Assembly: GCA_001970955.1 (NCBI GenBank)
Contig: MPUH01000172.1
Span: forward strand, 1 to 64,000
DNA: 64,000 nt
Direction of reading: 5' to 3'
Origin: Stentor coeruleus
Taxonomy: Eukaryota; Ciliophora; Heterotrichea; Heterotrichida; Stentoridae
Both the position numbers and the translations under genes were made by a program. The notes under the pieces were generated by a model, which was not told where the DNA came from, searched no databases, and was given only the letters and a program-made list of their open reading frames with translations. Positions 20,543 to 29,885 of this stretch are shown here, piece by piece; the stretch's first letter is position 1, and every line of letters starts with the position of its first letter.

Positions 20543-23500
20543 TTATTTATTATTTTGATAGGATGAGAGGTCTACTACTTTATTTTCATAAATAAATCCT
20601 TCACCTTTTGTGATCGGGATATCGTGCTCGTTGTTCAGTTCTGGGAGATTGATTTTCTGAGTATCTTTTTCACTTAAGTTATTATTCAAATCATGCTCAT
20701 CTAAAACAGTATTTCCTGAAGAGAGTTGGCTACATCCATAAGCTAATATGTCTGAACTACTTGGGTATAAAAATTTATGGGCAAAAGTTATACCAATATC
20801 AACAATGCACACAAGTGAAACATTAGCTAAAATACAGAAATAATAATAATGAGTACCTAAAAGCATATACACTGTATGAAATGATGATGTATAAGTAATA
20901 ACATCATATATAAGTATAAAAACAAAGTACAATAAAATACTCAGTCCAAACATGCAAATATGATGGAATTTGTTCCAGAGTTTTGTGTTTATAGCGAGTT
21001 TAAGGTTGACAATAATGATAATCGAAGAAAAAGATGCTATAGAAAAACTCCAAAGGTCATAACTATGTCCATCTTCATCAATAACCCCTTCTCTAGCAGC
21101 AAAAAGAGGTATAAAAAACACAATAAACGAATGAGCTATACCATTAAACACCCAAAGGGCAAAACGCCCAGGTGTAAAAAGCTGATTTTCACTTCCTAAT
21201 GAATACGTATATGGGATAACTTTTCTCAAATACTTTTTACTTTCTACCGCATTTTCCCCTATTGACTCCCAGCGTTTAGGTACATCATAATCTCTTTCAA
21301 ACAAAGCTCTAATAAGTAAAGGTAAAGCTGTAAATACCATATTATAAAAAGTCAAATACCAATCATCATAAACTGTTTGTCCACTATATGCTGAATAATG
21401 AGCAAAAAGGAATTGTGGGATAGTAAAAACTAGATTTTTATAAAAGAAATACATAATCATTTCACTTTGTCTCATATAATTAAATCTTCCATGAACAAGA
21501 AGTAATTCCCATAAGTATCGAAATTCTCCTAAGGCATAATCACTAGCTTGTACTGCTTGAATACCTTCTTCACCATAAAGCCCAACACCAATATGTGCTT
21601 CAAGTATCATAGGTACATCATTAGCCCCATCACCTATAGACAAAGTAACTTTTCCAGATGTTTCTTTTATAAGTTTAACTATTTCTCGTTTTTCTCCTGG
21701 AGAAACTCGGCAACAGATTATTGTCCTACACATATCAGCCATTTTGAGAAATGTAGTTTTACTGTCTAAAGCTGATTGAATGTTTTCTTCACTTGTAGAA
21801 ATTTGATGATATTTCACTCTTTTACTCATATCACTATGGTCATATAATACAACTTCTAATGCTGGTCCTTCTATTATTAAAGCTAAAGGTTTGTCTTTAG
21901 AAAACTTTAGGAAATTCTCGTAACTTGTCTGTAGAGACTCTTTACATTCTTTTGCTTGACCTGATATACAACGTTCTAAATGAGTATTGTCATCTATTAA
22001 AGAACATGTTTTACCTATATTTTCTGCTGTTTCCAATTTATCTCCTGTTAACATCCAAAAACTCATCCCTGCTGTTAGGATATCTTGGATTGTACTTGGC
22101 ACATCATCTTGTAAAGCATCTTCTACAGAACTACATCCAAGTAAAAGCATATCTTTTTCAATTTCTTCAGCAACTTTATCTACAGCTTCTTCCCTACCTT
22201 TTATTAAAGTTATAGCTTCATCATATTTTTCTTTCCAGATATTGAATTCTTTGGCACTAATGTATTTAAAAGCCATAACTAAAGTTCTAAACCCACGAGC
22301 TGAAAAAACATCAACATTTCTTTTAATGAAATCAATATAGCCACTACAGTTTTGGGTTTTAGAAATCCTTTGGAGCATCATAAGATCTGCTCCTTTCATA
22401 AATATAAGATAATTTCCGGTTTGGATTTCTTTTAAGATTACAGACATTCTTTTACGATCGGAATTGAATTCTAATATACAGATTCTTTCAAAGACTTCTG
22501 TTTTTTTATCTTCATTTATATGAAATGGGATTATATCTAAGGTCATGATTTCAGAACGGATTGAAGTAAGTTGATAACCGATACGTCTTGCGGTATCTAC
22601 TAGGACTACATCATCTGGACTTGGACCTGTGTATTTTATTTCATCATTTTCTAGTTCGATAAGGCATTCATGACATAGAGCTAAGCATTTCATCATTATG
22701 TTCGCTAGTTGTTGTTGGGTTGAATATATAATAGGGTTAGTATCTGTTATTATTTGTACTGGGAATTTTAAAGGGATGGGATTTTCAGCTACAAAAAGGT
22801 CGTTTTCTATGTTTTTGTCTAAGAAAGTATATTTTATTTCTCTATCCTCAAAAGTAACTTTAGTTTTCAAGCCGAAATTCATCAAATATGAAGAATCACC
22901 ATAAATCCTATTCCCCACACTTAAAAACTTAAACTCCATCTGATTACACGTCAAAGTCCCTGTCTTATCAGAAAAAACATGTTTAATCATCCCTAACTCT
23001 TCATTCAGACTAAACGAANTAAACTCCATCTGATTACACGTCAAAGTCCCTGTCTTATCAGAAAAAACATGTTTAATCATCCCCAACTCTTCATTCAAAC
23101 TAAACGAGCTTACCTTACAACATCTATCTCTACTCTCACTATACATAGTCAAATCCATCATCATAAAAAATCCTTGTCCCAACTTCAACAACTCTAAACT
23201 AATAATCAAAGATATAGGCAACATTGTATTCAATAACAAAAAATACGTAAAATAACTTAAAACTCCTTGTGCACCACCTTGATCATAAATATTATAATCA
23301 GGATCATATCTTATATAAGTATGATCAGTAATATTCTTACTAACCCATACTCCTGAAGCTACAGCAGCACTAAAACATAAGAAAAACTGTAAGACAATAA
23401 TCAAAGTTATATATCTATTAGCAGTTCTTTCAATACGACTTTCTTTAAATTTCCTATCCATCATATTCTGTCTTAATTTCGTATCTTTCCCTGTAAAAAC

Positions 23501-24220
23501 AGAAATTCCAATTGCCCATTCTGTGTTTCTAAGAAACGCTCCAGCTAAAAGTAGGTTGGATTTGTCTAATGAATGAACTTTTCCTCTGTAATCATAACTA
23601 CCAGAAAAATTGTATAGACGGGCATTAGGAAGTTCACATATAAGCCGGTTTAGGATTCTATTTTGTGTTAGGTTTTTGATTTCATATGAGGTTTCTTTGA
23701 AAGATTTTCTTGGTTTCAAAGCTTTTTCACCATCTAAAGATGAGGTTTCTATATATGCTATGCTGTTTTCACTTGAATTAGAGAGCATTACTAGATCGCA
23801 AGGAAAGACTTCGTTTTTTTTTACTAAGACTATATTCCCTACGTTTATTTTGGCAAATGGGATTGGGGTGAAAGATGTGTTGGAGTAGATTAGGGTTGGA
23901 CTGTTGTTGATTTCTTTATCACTTTTATAGCGCAAATAATCTTCGATTCCTTCTCTTATCATGCTAACTCCTAAGACAAATACTAATGGAGCTATTGCTG
24001 TAAAAGGTTGTAGAGGGGAGATTTGAGGGATTGATTGAAGTATCGCTGTTATTAAAAAGTAGATGTTGCTTACTCTTCTGAACTGAATGAATAATGAAAA
24101 AGGTAAAAATGTTAGAAGATTGTATTTCGTTGTCACAACTTTGTTGTCTGGGAAACCTTTGTTTAACTCAGGACAGTTGGCCCATATAACTCTGCTTGAA
24201 GAATCTGTTTGTTCTGACAT
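20543..24220 (-). CDS. P4-type ATPase (phospholipid flippase)
   Basis: A P4-ATPase moves aminophospholipids to the cytosolic leaflet. The start gives NCPELNKGFPDNKVVTTKYN and FLPFSLFIQFRRVSNIYFL, typical for the family. The phosphorylation motif DKTGTLT is near residue 388, and the hinge motif GDGANDVPMI and about ten membrane spans are present. The actuator loop reads TSSLDGEKALK, that is DGEK where DGET is usual. An N at 23019 between 88-bp copies makes a block around DKTGTLT appear twice. Removing the 90-nt offset leaves about 1195 residues, a normal length. No beta-subunit (CDC50) gene is in the window. Confidence 0.95.
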   Translation of the reverse strand: MSEQTDSSSRVIWANCPELNKGFPDNKVVTTKYNLLTFLPFSLFIQFRRVSNIYFLITAILQSIPQISPLQPFTAIAPLVFVLGVSMIREGIEDYLRYKSDKEINNSPTLIYSNTSFTPIPFAKINVGNIVLVKKNEVFPCDLVMLSNSSENSIAYIETSSLDGEKALKPRKSFKETSYEIKNLTQNRILNRLICELPNARLYNFSGSYDYRGKVHSLDKSNLLLAGAFLRNTEWAIGISVFTGKDTKLRQNMMDRKFKESRIERTANRYITLIIVLQFFLCFSAAVASGVWVSKNITDHTYIRYDPDYNIYDQGGAQGVLSYFTYFLLLNTMLPISLIISLELLKLGQGFFMMMDLTMYSESRDRCCKVSSFSLNEELGMIKHVFSDKTGTLTCNQMEFXSFSLNEELGMIKHVFSDKTGTLTCNQMEFKFLSVGNRIYGDSSYLMNFGLKTKVTFEDREIKYTFLDKNIENDLFVAENPIPLKFPVQIITDTNPIIYSTQQQLANIMMKCLALCHECLIELENDEIKYTGPSPDDVVLVDTARRIGYQLTSIRSEIMTLDIIPFHINEDKKTEVFERICILEFNSDRKRMSVILKEIQTGNYLIFMKGADLMMLQRISKTQNCSGYIDFIKRNVDVFSARGFRTLVMAFKYISAKEFNIWKEKYDEAITLIKGREEAVDKVAEEIEKDMLLLGCSSVEDALQDDVPSTIQDILTAGMSFWMLTGDKLETAENIGKTCSLIDDNTHLERCISGQAKECKESLQTSYENFLKFSKDKPLALIIEGPALEVVLYDHSDMSKRVKYHQISTSEENIQSALDSKTTFLKMADMCRTIICCRVSPGEKREIVKLIKETSGKVTLSIGDGANDVPMILEAHIGVGLYGEEGIQAVQASDYALGEFRYLWELLLVHGRFNYMRQSEMIMYFFYKNLVFTIPQFLFAHYSAYSGQTVYDDWYLTFYNMVFTALPLLIRALFERDYDVPKRWESIGENAVESKKYLRKVIPYTYSLGSENQLFTPGRFALWVFNGIAHSFIVFFIPLFAAREGVIDEDGHSYDLWSFSIASFSSIIIIVNLKLAINTKLWNKFHHICMFGLSILLYFVFILIYDVITYTSSFHTVYMLLGTHYYYFCILANVSLVCIVDIGITFAHKFLYPSSSDILAYGCSQLSSGNTVLDEHDLNNNLSEKDTQKINLPELNNEHDIPITKGEGFIYENKVVDLSSYQNNK
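22930..23107. repeat. N-joined assembly duplication (88 bp)
   Basis: Copies at 22930-23017 and 23020-23107 flank the N at 23019. Two SNPs differ. They cover the DKTGTLT motif of the flippase. Confidence 0.85.
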
Positions 24221-24430
24221 TTATAAAACTTCCTCATTTACATAATCTATTAGATTAAAAAACATATTTTTGTTAGGAAAACCACAAGAAAAACCTAACT
24301 TTACTACGAAGCCCAGTATTTAAAATCTAATAATAAATCCAAAAAAAATGTATAAGTTTAAAAAACATAAAAGAAAGATTTTAAAAGCAATTAATTTAAG
24401 TAGTCCCATATAAAAAATGGAGTAAAATCA

Positions 24431-24440
24431 CTATATAAAG
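24431..24440 (+). promoter_or_regulatory. TATA-like element upstream of U3
   Basis: CTATATAAAG sits about 30 nt before the predicted 5' end of the U3 RNA, a spacing usual for snRNA-type promoters. In AT-rich DNA this could be chance. Confidence 0.35.
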
Positions 24441-24460
24441 GAATCCATAAAGTTAAACTT

Positions 24461-24654
24461 AGGACTGTACTCGTACAGGATCACTTCTATAGTGATTTTT
24501 CCTATTTACTTCATCAAAACAGGCGATAACCCGCTCCAGGAGGATGATTTGTGCATTTGCAGCCATATGGGATATCTCGATCAGGTACTTGTACTTGTCA
24601 TTGAGTGATGACCTTCGGCTTATAGCTTTAGGCATGCAAGTGGGTCTGACTGGA
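24461..24654 (+). ncRNA. U3 small nucleolar RNA
   Basis: About 194 nt, clearly less AT-rich than the surrounding spacer. The 5' part AGGACTGTAC followed by GGATCACTTCTATAGTG (24478-24494) closely matches the conserved 5' domain (box A/A') of U3, which pairs with 18S pre-rRNA. Near the 3' end are box C GTGATGA (24605-24611) and box D GTCTGA (24644-24649), followed by 5 nt as in other U3 RNAs. An internal GGATGAT (24542-24548) may be box C'. U3 guides early cleavages of pre-rRNA in the nucleolus. Ends are estimated by analogy to human U3. A short open frame crossing the 3' half is a by-product and not a gene. Confidence 0.88.
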
Positions 24655-24817
24655 TCTTATATTAGTTATTTATTTTCATATATTCATATGAACTTATGTA
24701 TTTTATCTTTATATACACTGAATATACTCATCAATAATTATATGAATTATTATGTTAATATTCAAGAAACTATAGTAAAATATTTTTTTTATACTTGAAT
24801 ATAATAATCCACTTTCT

Positions 24818-25306
24818 ATGTCAAATCATATAAACTCCTCATGTCAGGTGGATTTTCAAGAGGAATCTAATGATGAAATACTTTGTGAAAGCATTTACAA
24901 AAGCTTTGATAAAGAGAAATTCACTTTGAAGAAAGGGTTTAAAACTAAAAGCCACCTTTCGAAGCATGGAAAAGCTAAGTTCTTATCAACAAAAAGACGA
25001 TCTTTACAGTTTGATCCTGTAAGTTTACCATGTCAATATGCTGAATCAAATCCACAAAGGATGGAAGTGATTCAAAAAAACACTTTTTCAAATCAGAATA
25101 AGCAAGCTTGGAAGAAATTTAAAGAAAAGAAATGCTTTTTACCTGTGATAAGGAAAAAATATAACCCTTATAGTATTATGAGTAGAAATCATGTTGGGTC
25201 TAATATGTTAGTAAAAGCTAGAGACTCTTTACTATGCAATTCAAACTCAATATCCCAAAGAAGATATTCATATATTATGATATCTTTATACAATCAGCAT
25301 TTATGA
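24818..25306 (+). CDS. Basic protein of unknown function
   Basis: 162 residues, rich in Lys, Ser, Asn and Gln (CQVDFQEESNDEILCES, QAWKKFKEKKCFLPVIRKK). No signal peptide, membrane span or domain is recognised. Composition and continuous frame suggest a real gene, but the last 25 residues, which become hydrophobic/tyrosine-rich, may be out of frame or follow an unseen 15-nt intron. It lies downstream of the U3 gene on the same strand. Confidence 0.5.
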   Translation: MSNHINSSCQVDFQEESNDEILCESIYKSFDKEKFTLKKGFKTKSHLSKHGKAKFLSTKRRSLQFDPVSLPCQYAESNPQRMEVIQKNTFSNQNKQAWKKFKEKKCFLPVIRKKYNPYSIMSRNHVGSNMLVKARDSLLCNSNSISQRRYSYIMISLYNQHL

Positions 25307-25558
25307 GTTCAAATAAGAGTTTATTATATATTAAATGTGCTTCTCTTAAAAATGTTGTGTATTTATGCATTTTACTTAGAATTGATACTTTCTATACTAT
25401 ACAAGATAATATTTACTTTTTTGCTTAAAGAAACTTTATTTATTAATAAGTTACGAAGTTTTGTTTATTAATAACAAATATTTTATGTTATATTTACTAA
25501 TCTTAGTTTCTGTTAAATATGTTTTAGTTAGGTAAATTACTTAAAATGGCTTATGGGT

Positions 25559-25738
25559 TCATGAATCTTTCCTTCCAGATATTTCTAATGGCTCCCACAC
25601 AAAACGTCCTTGCTTGATTTTCTCGTTAGCAAAGTCGAAATTAAATATTGATTCTTTATCTTTATTGCTTTCAAAAAGCTCTTTTTTCATAGTATGAAGC
25701 CAGTCTGATTCGTTAAAAGAATAAGTTAAATGATTCAT
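25559..25738 (-). CDS. Candidate small protein, 59 residues
   Basis: An ATG at 25738 opens a frame ending at TGA (25559). The product reads MNHLTYSFNESDWLHTMKKE through to GRFVWEPLEISGRKDS. The balanced, Trp-containing composition looks more like coding DNA than the AT-rich noise around it. No family is recognised. It is too short to judge by codon use. Confidence 0.4.
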   Translation of the reverse strand: MNHLTYSFNESDWLHTMKKELFESNKDKESIFNFDFANEKIKQGRFVWEPLEISGRKDS

Positions 25739-26120
25739 TTATAACAATTGTTTAAAATAGATAAATGCTGTATCTTTTTTTTTTGATAAAACAAAAATTT
25801 GGCTTATATTGCTTGAATACAATAAAGAAACTGATTGTAAAAAATAAAATAATTGAAACAAAAACTATACATTAAAAAAACAATAAAAGGAATAAGTTAA
25901 ATCAAAGCCTTTATAATTCACTATGCAAATCCAAATAACTAAAAAGTCTAATAAAATATCAAAATAATATAAAATAGTCATAAAATATAATCATCAATAA
26001 AAAAACATATAATATATATTCATAATATCCACATAAACACTTCTCTTACTATCAACCCAATTTCAAAATTTAAAACTATCAACCCTTGACATTTTTATTT
26101 GATTTCCGTTAATTATTTAA
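25739..26120. other. Spacer, no gene seen
   Basis: AT-rich, becoming C-containing and G-poor from about 25900 towards the plus-strand start at 26121. Nothing recognised. Confidence 0.6.
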
Positions 26121-27080
26121 ATGCTAAGGATTATTGGATTTCTTGGAATTCTAGCTCATCTAGCCACATCTGAATATTCTGAAGACCTCATGAATATATT
26201 AAAACTAGAATACCAATCATCGCAATCTCTAGAAAGAGTAGATCAGCTCTTAGGTGAAATAGCAGGAAGTTTAAGGAAATCTCAAGAACAAGATGATAGA
26301 CTAAACAAAACACGACAAGCAGAATGCACTGCAGAAATAACCTTCCTTGATAGGCCAATCGAAGTTATGTATTCAGAAATCACAAGGGCAAAACAAATCG
26401 TCGCAGAAAAACAACCTAAATTTGATAAGGTCCAAGCATTGCTTGGACAAAAACAACAAGAGCTCGATTTCTTAGCATCTTTTATATCAAGTCAAGAACA
26501 TAAATACCTTCAACAAACCACAGAACTAAAAAATTCATATATCGAACATGAACAAGCTTTAAAAGCTGTATTAAATTCACTTGATCTTCTTAAAACTGCT
26601 GAACATGATGTAACTTCAGCTCGTGTTCATGATAATAAAGAACACACAGAAATCATTGGTTTATCATTTTTGCAATCAGATCAAGAATCTTTTTCACGTC
26701 TTGTAGATGTGATAATTGATATAAAGAAAAACTTACAAGATTATCTTGATGCAAATACACAAAGAAAAGTTCAAATTGATGAAGAGTATAATAAAAACAA
26801 AGGGTTGTTAGAAGAAATTAGAGCTGGAGTTGGGGAGATATGGAAGAATCTTGATCAAGAAAGTTTAGATTTAGCTGAGGATATTGAAGAAGCTAATAGG
26901 ATGATAAGAGAAGCTTCTGAAGAATGTGGGTCGATGGTTAGGGCAAAAAGTGATAAAGAGACTGAGTGTGGAGCTTGGACTAAGCAGTTTTCTTATGAAA
27001 CACAGAAACGTAATGAGGAAATGGCGATTATTGTAGAAATCATGGAACAGATACACTCAGATTTGTCTGTATTAGAGTAG
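26121..27080 (+). CDS. Secreted coiled-coil protein, trichocyst-matrix-like
   Basis: 319 residues with an N-terminal signal peptide (MLRIIGFLGILAHLATS). The rest is almost entirely alpha-helical coiled coil with few Cys. A segment in the middle (EIIGLSFLQSDQESFSRLVDVI) splits two helical halves, and the C-terminal half carries ECGSMVRAKSDKETECGAW. Length, signal peptide and two-part coiled coil resemble the ciliate trichocyst matrix protein family, whose members are packed in regulated secretory granules. Stentor lacks classical trichocysts, so a cortical-granule role is my inference. It could also be an unrelated secreted coiled coil. Confidence 0.7.
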   Translation: MLRIIGFLGILAHLATSEYSEDLMNILKLEYQSSQSLERVDQLLGEIAGSLRKSQEQDDRLNKTRQAECTAEITFLDRPIEVMYSEITRAKQIVAEKQPKFDKVQALLGQKQQELDFLASFISSQEHKYLQQTTELKNSYIEHEQALKAVLNSLDLLKTAEHDVTSARVHDNKEHTEIIGLSFLQSDQESFSRLVDVIIDIKKNLQDYLDANTQRKVQIDEEYNKNKGLLEEIRAGVGEIWKNLDQESLDLAEDIEEANRMIREASEECGSMVRAKSDKETECGAWTKQFSYETQKRNEEMAIIVEIMEQIHSDLSVLE

Positions 27081-27205
27081 TATATATGTGGTAAGTTTTA
27101 AATACAAATATTAGGTTAAATTTTCATTTTTTTATGTGATTTTATCCTAGGAAAATATATTTTTCAGATGATTAAGTAATAATAATACTAAAAACTAGCT
27201 ATAAT

Positions 27206-27973
27206 TTATAGATTAAGATGGCTTTCCTCAAGTTTTACCATTTCTTTATGAATACTCTTAATCTCAATATCAGTAAGTTTCCTTTGCTCAGACCTAATCA
27301 CCATTTTGTTAATATCGTTTACAAGATCAAGTTTAGGTAAAGATTTAAACTTTTTCATTTTCTCTGATGAAACATACTCTTGACACTTACTAAGAATATT
27401 TTCAATATGTTTTATACGAACTTGTTTAACATTACCAACAGGTTGTCTATCAGCTATAGGACTTAAAGCTACATTTTTTGTTGTTGAAAGCCCATAAGAT
27501 TTATAATCTTTGATCTCATCAGGCTTCTTTATTATACGAGATGTTAATGATTTCTTTTCTTCTATGATACTTTTTTTAGTTTTAGTTTTTTTAAGTTCAT
27601 CGTATATATTCATAAACCCAGTTTGCTTTAGGAATTTGTATTTCCCATTACCCATTAGGTCGATTAAAGTTATAGACTGAGTATTCATGCCAAGACCTAA
27701 TGGCGAAGGATTTTTTTTATTGATTGGGGGTTTTGGTTTGCCCATCATTTCGAAAAAAGATTTCCTTCTGTTGCTTGTAATGCTTTCTGACTTGTTATGA
27801 GTTAATTTTGCTAAATTACTATTGTTGATTGTATTCTTGTACTCGGTGTCAAATACAAAATGTACTGGAGTTGAATTTACATTTTTCAGTTCTGGAATGA
27901 TTTCTTTAATCAGAGTTGGGGTTTTACCATGAGATACACCCTTATAACCTAGGCTACGTCGTGCATTTTTCGC
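27206..27973 (-). CDS. Basic protein of unknown function
   Basis: About 255 residues from the ATG at 27973 (MDAKNARRSLGYKGVSHGKT). The frame is open further upstream but without an in-frame ATG nearby. It is Lys/Ser-rich with short motifs (RRKSFFEMMGKPKPPINKK, LTSRIIKKPDEIKDYKSYG) and a helical charged C-terminus. No domain, signal peptide or membrane span. It converges on the secreted coiled-coil gene. Function unknown. Confidence 0.65.
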   Translation of the reverse strand, partial: AKNARRSLGYKGVSHGKTPTLIKEIIPELKNVNSTPVHFVFDTEYKNTINNSNLAKLTHNKSESITSNRRKSFFEMMGKPKPPINKKNPSPLGLGMNTQSITLIDLMGNGKYKFLKQTGFMNIYDELKKTKTKKSIIEEKKSLTSRIIKKPDEIKDYKSYGLSTTKNVALSPIADRQPVGNVKQVRIKHIENILSKCQEYVSSEKMKKFKSLPKLDLVNDINKMVIRSEQRKLTDIEIKSIHKEMVKLEESHLNL

Positions 27974-28021
27974 ATCCATTAGTTTACATAAGATTACCCT
28001 ATTTTCATCAAATTGACCCAA

Positions 28022-28985
28022 ATCACTTTGTAAAATTCTTAATAGGTTTTTAAGGATGAATTTCTTTGTAAAATAACTGATTTTTAAATTTACATAAGAA
28101 CTTTAATTTACAAGTTTGATTTACATGATTTTTATATATGTTAAAACAAATGATAATTACTTGATTTTAATTTTGAGATAGTCAGAGATAGGAAGTGAAA
28201 TGAAGGATTTTGGATTAAAAAGTATGTTTTAGGAATAGGTTTTCATTAAAAATGATAGGAAAAATAAGAATTTAGATATGTTGTTAATAAATTTAGGTAC
28301 AGGCTTATAAATTTTTTTTGATACTTATAATTTAAAATATGAAGTAAAATATATGCTTTGTTATAGAGTTTGTAAAGGATAGTCTTATGATAAATAAACT
28401 ATCATGATTTTTGTATTTGGAATTAAATTTTTTTAAATTTCATAGCTCTTAGAATTCACCCTACAAACTTTTAAACTCAAAACTTTCTTAATCAATGCAA
28501 CTTACCTAAATCAAAACCTTTTCAAGCAAAACCAAATATCTGCAAAATAATATTGCTTACCNTAAAGGATAGTCTTATGATAAATAAACTATCATGATTT
28601 TTGTATTTGGAATTAAATTTTTTTAAATTTCATAGCTCTTAGAATTCACCCTACAAATTTTTAAACTCAAAACTTTCTTAATTAATACAACTTACCTAAA
28701 TCAAAACCTTTTCAAGCAAAACCAAATATCTGCAAAATAATATTGCTTACCAAAGCACTTACATCAACTTTTCTATAACATAATTCACCATATATCCATA
28801 AACCACCAAACTTTCATACCAAAAAATTCCACATTATCTTCAACATAAACCAAAAAACTCCTAAAACTTAAACATCCCTCAAATAGTACCTTTCTAACCA
28901 TCTCCTTCCACATGCTAAAATTTTCCTACCATCCTCTTTCCATATAATCCTAATACTATTCAGATATCCATAGTAAGACTTACTA
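28022..28985. other. Spacer with one N-joined duplication
   Basis: G-rich on the plus strand to about 28400, then C-rich towards the NDUFS8 stop. It contains the 189-bp copies flanking the N at 28562. No gene recognised. Confidence 0.6.
28373..28751. repeat. N-joined assembly duplication (189 bp)
   Basis: Copies at 28373-28561 and 28563-28751 flank the N at 28562. About three SNPs separate them. Non-coding. Confidence 0.85.
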
Positions 28986-29660
28986 CTATCTATGCTTGAA
29001 CACACTTTCAAGATTCCTGGCAATTTGAGCTTCCCATCTATCTCCATTATCAATAAGCCTAGACTTTGTATATATCATTTCATGGTGGTTCTCAGTAGCA
29101 AACTCATAATTCGATGTCAAAACAATAGCATCAACAGGGCAGGCTTCCTGGCAAAACCCACAGTAAATGCATTTAGTCATGTCGATATCATACCTTGTCG
29201 TCTTCCTAGCTCCATCAGGTCTTGGTTCAGTTTCAATAGTAATGGCATAAGCTGGACAAGTGACTTCACATAGTTTGCAAGCAATACATCTTTCTTCTCC
29301 AGTTGGATATCTTCTTAATGCATGTTCACCTCTAAAAAGTGGACTGAGTGGACCTTTTTCCATTGGGTAGTTTATAGTTACTTCAGTCTCAACAGAATGC
29401 ATTCCAATAGCAAAGACTATTTTGAGAATATCTGAAGACCAGTACTTTTTATGCCATCTGCTTATTAAACTATCGACATCTACATCAGTTCTAATTTCAT
29501 TGGCTACTGGAGGTAACTCGGTTTTAGAACTATAGTAATAGTCCATATGAGGCATGTAGTGAGGATGATTGGAATCTAATGGAGCTTTTGTACTGGTGTA
29601 AAGCTGCCCATCACTACCTGTTTGAACTTGACCAAATCTGCGTATTAGCCTTCGCAGCAT
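28986..29660 (-). CDS. NDUFS8: Mitochondrial complex I subunit NDUFS8 (TYKY)
   Basis: 224 residues. The matrix-arm subunit carries iron-sulfur clusters N6a and N6b, which pass electrons towards ubiquinone. Both 4Fe-4S motifs are intact: [12 protein letters not shown] and [12 protein letters not shown]. The flanks [26 protein letters not shown] and the C-terminal [13 protein letters not shown] are family hallmarks. The N-terminus ([11 protein letters not shown]) is a likely mitochondrial targeting sequence. Nuclear-coded here, with no intron. Confidence 0.97.
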   Translation of the reverse strand: MLRRLIRRFGQVQTGSDGQLYTSTKAPLDSNHPHYMPHMDYYYSSKTELPPVANEIRTDVDVDSLISRWHKKYWSSDILKIVFAIGMHSVETEVTINYPMEKGPLSPLFRGEHALRRYPTGEERCIACKLCEVTCPAYAITIETEPRPDGARKTTRYDIDMTKCIYCGFCQEACPVDAIVLTSNYEFATENHHEMIYTKSRLIDNGDRWEAQIARNLESVFKHR

Positions 29661-29885
29661 ATTTATTGTATACTAGCCATATATAGGTTTAGTTATAGGC
29701 TTTTAGCTTGTGACTTTGGGATTTAAGAAATTATTGTTTGGATCAGGTTGGAGTATGGAAAGAATGTAATTTAATTATTATTGTGAATGAATATGTGGTT
29801 TATGATATATGAACTAAGTCTTATACAATAAAGGTGTTTTTCTAAGATCTGTAAATACATTAAAAAATCATTCCTATTATATAAA

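Noticed and set aside
24544-24798. Open frame of 84 codons on the plus strand
   Set aside because: It begins inside the U3 snoRNA and runs into AT-rich spacer; the RNA explains the sequence.
28868-29053. Separate 61-residue minus-strand protein
   Set aside because: It overlaps the end of NDUFS8 in another frame and continues into spacer; no family match.
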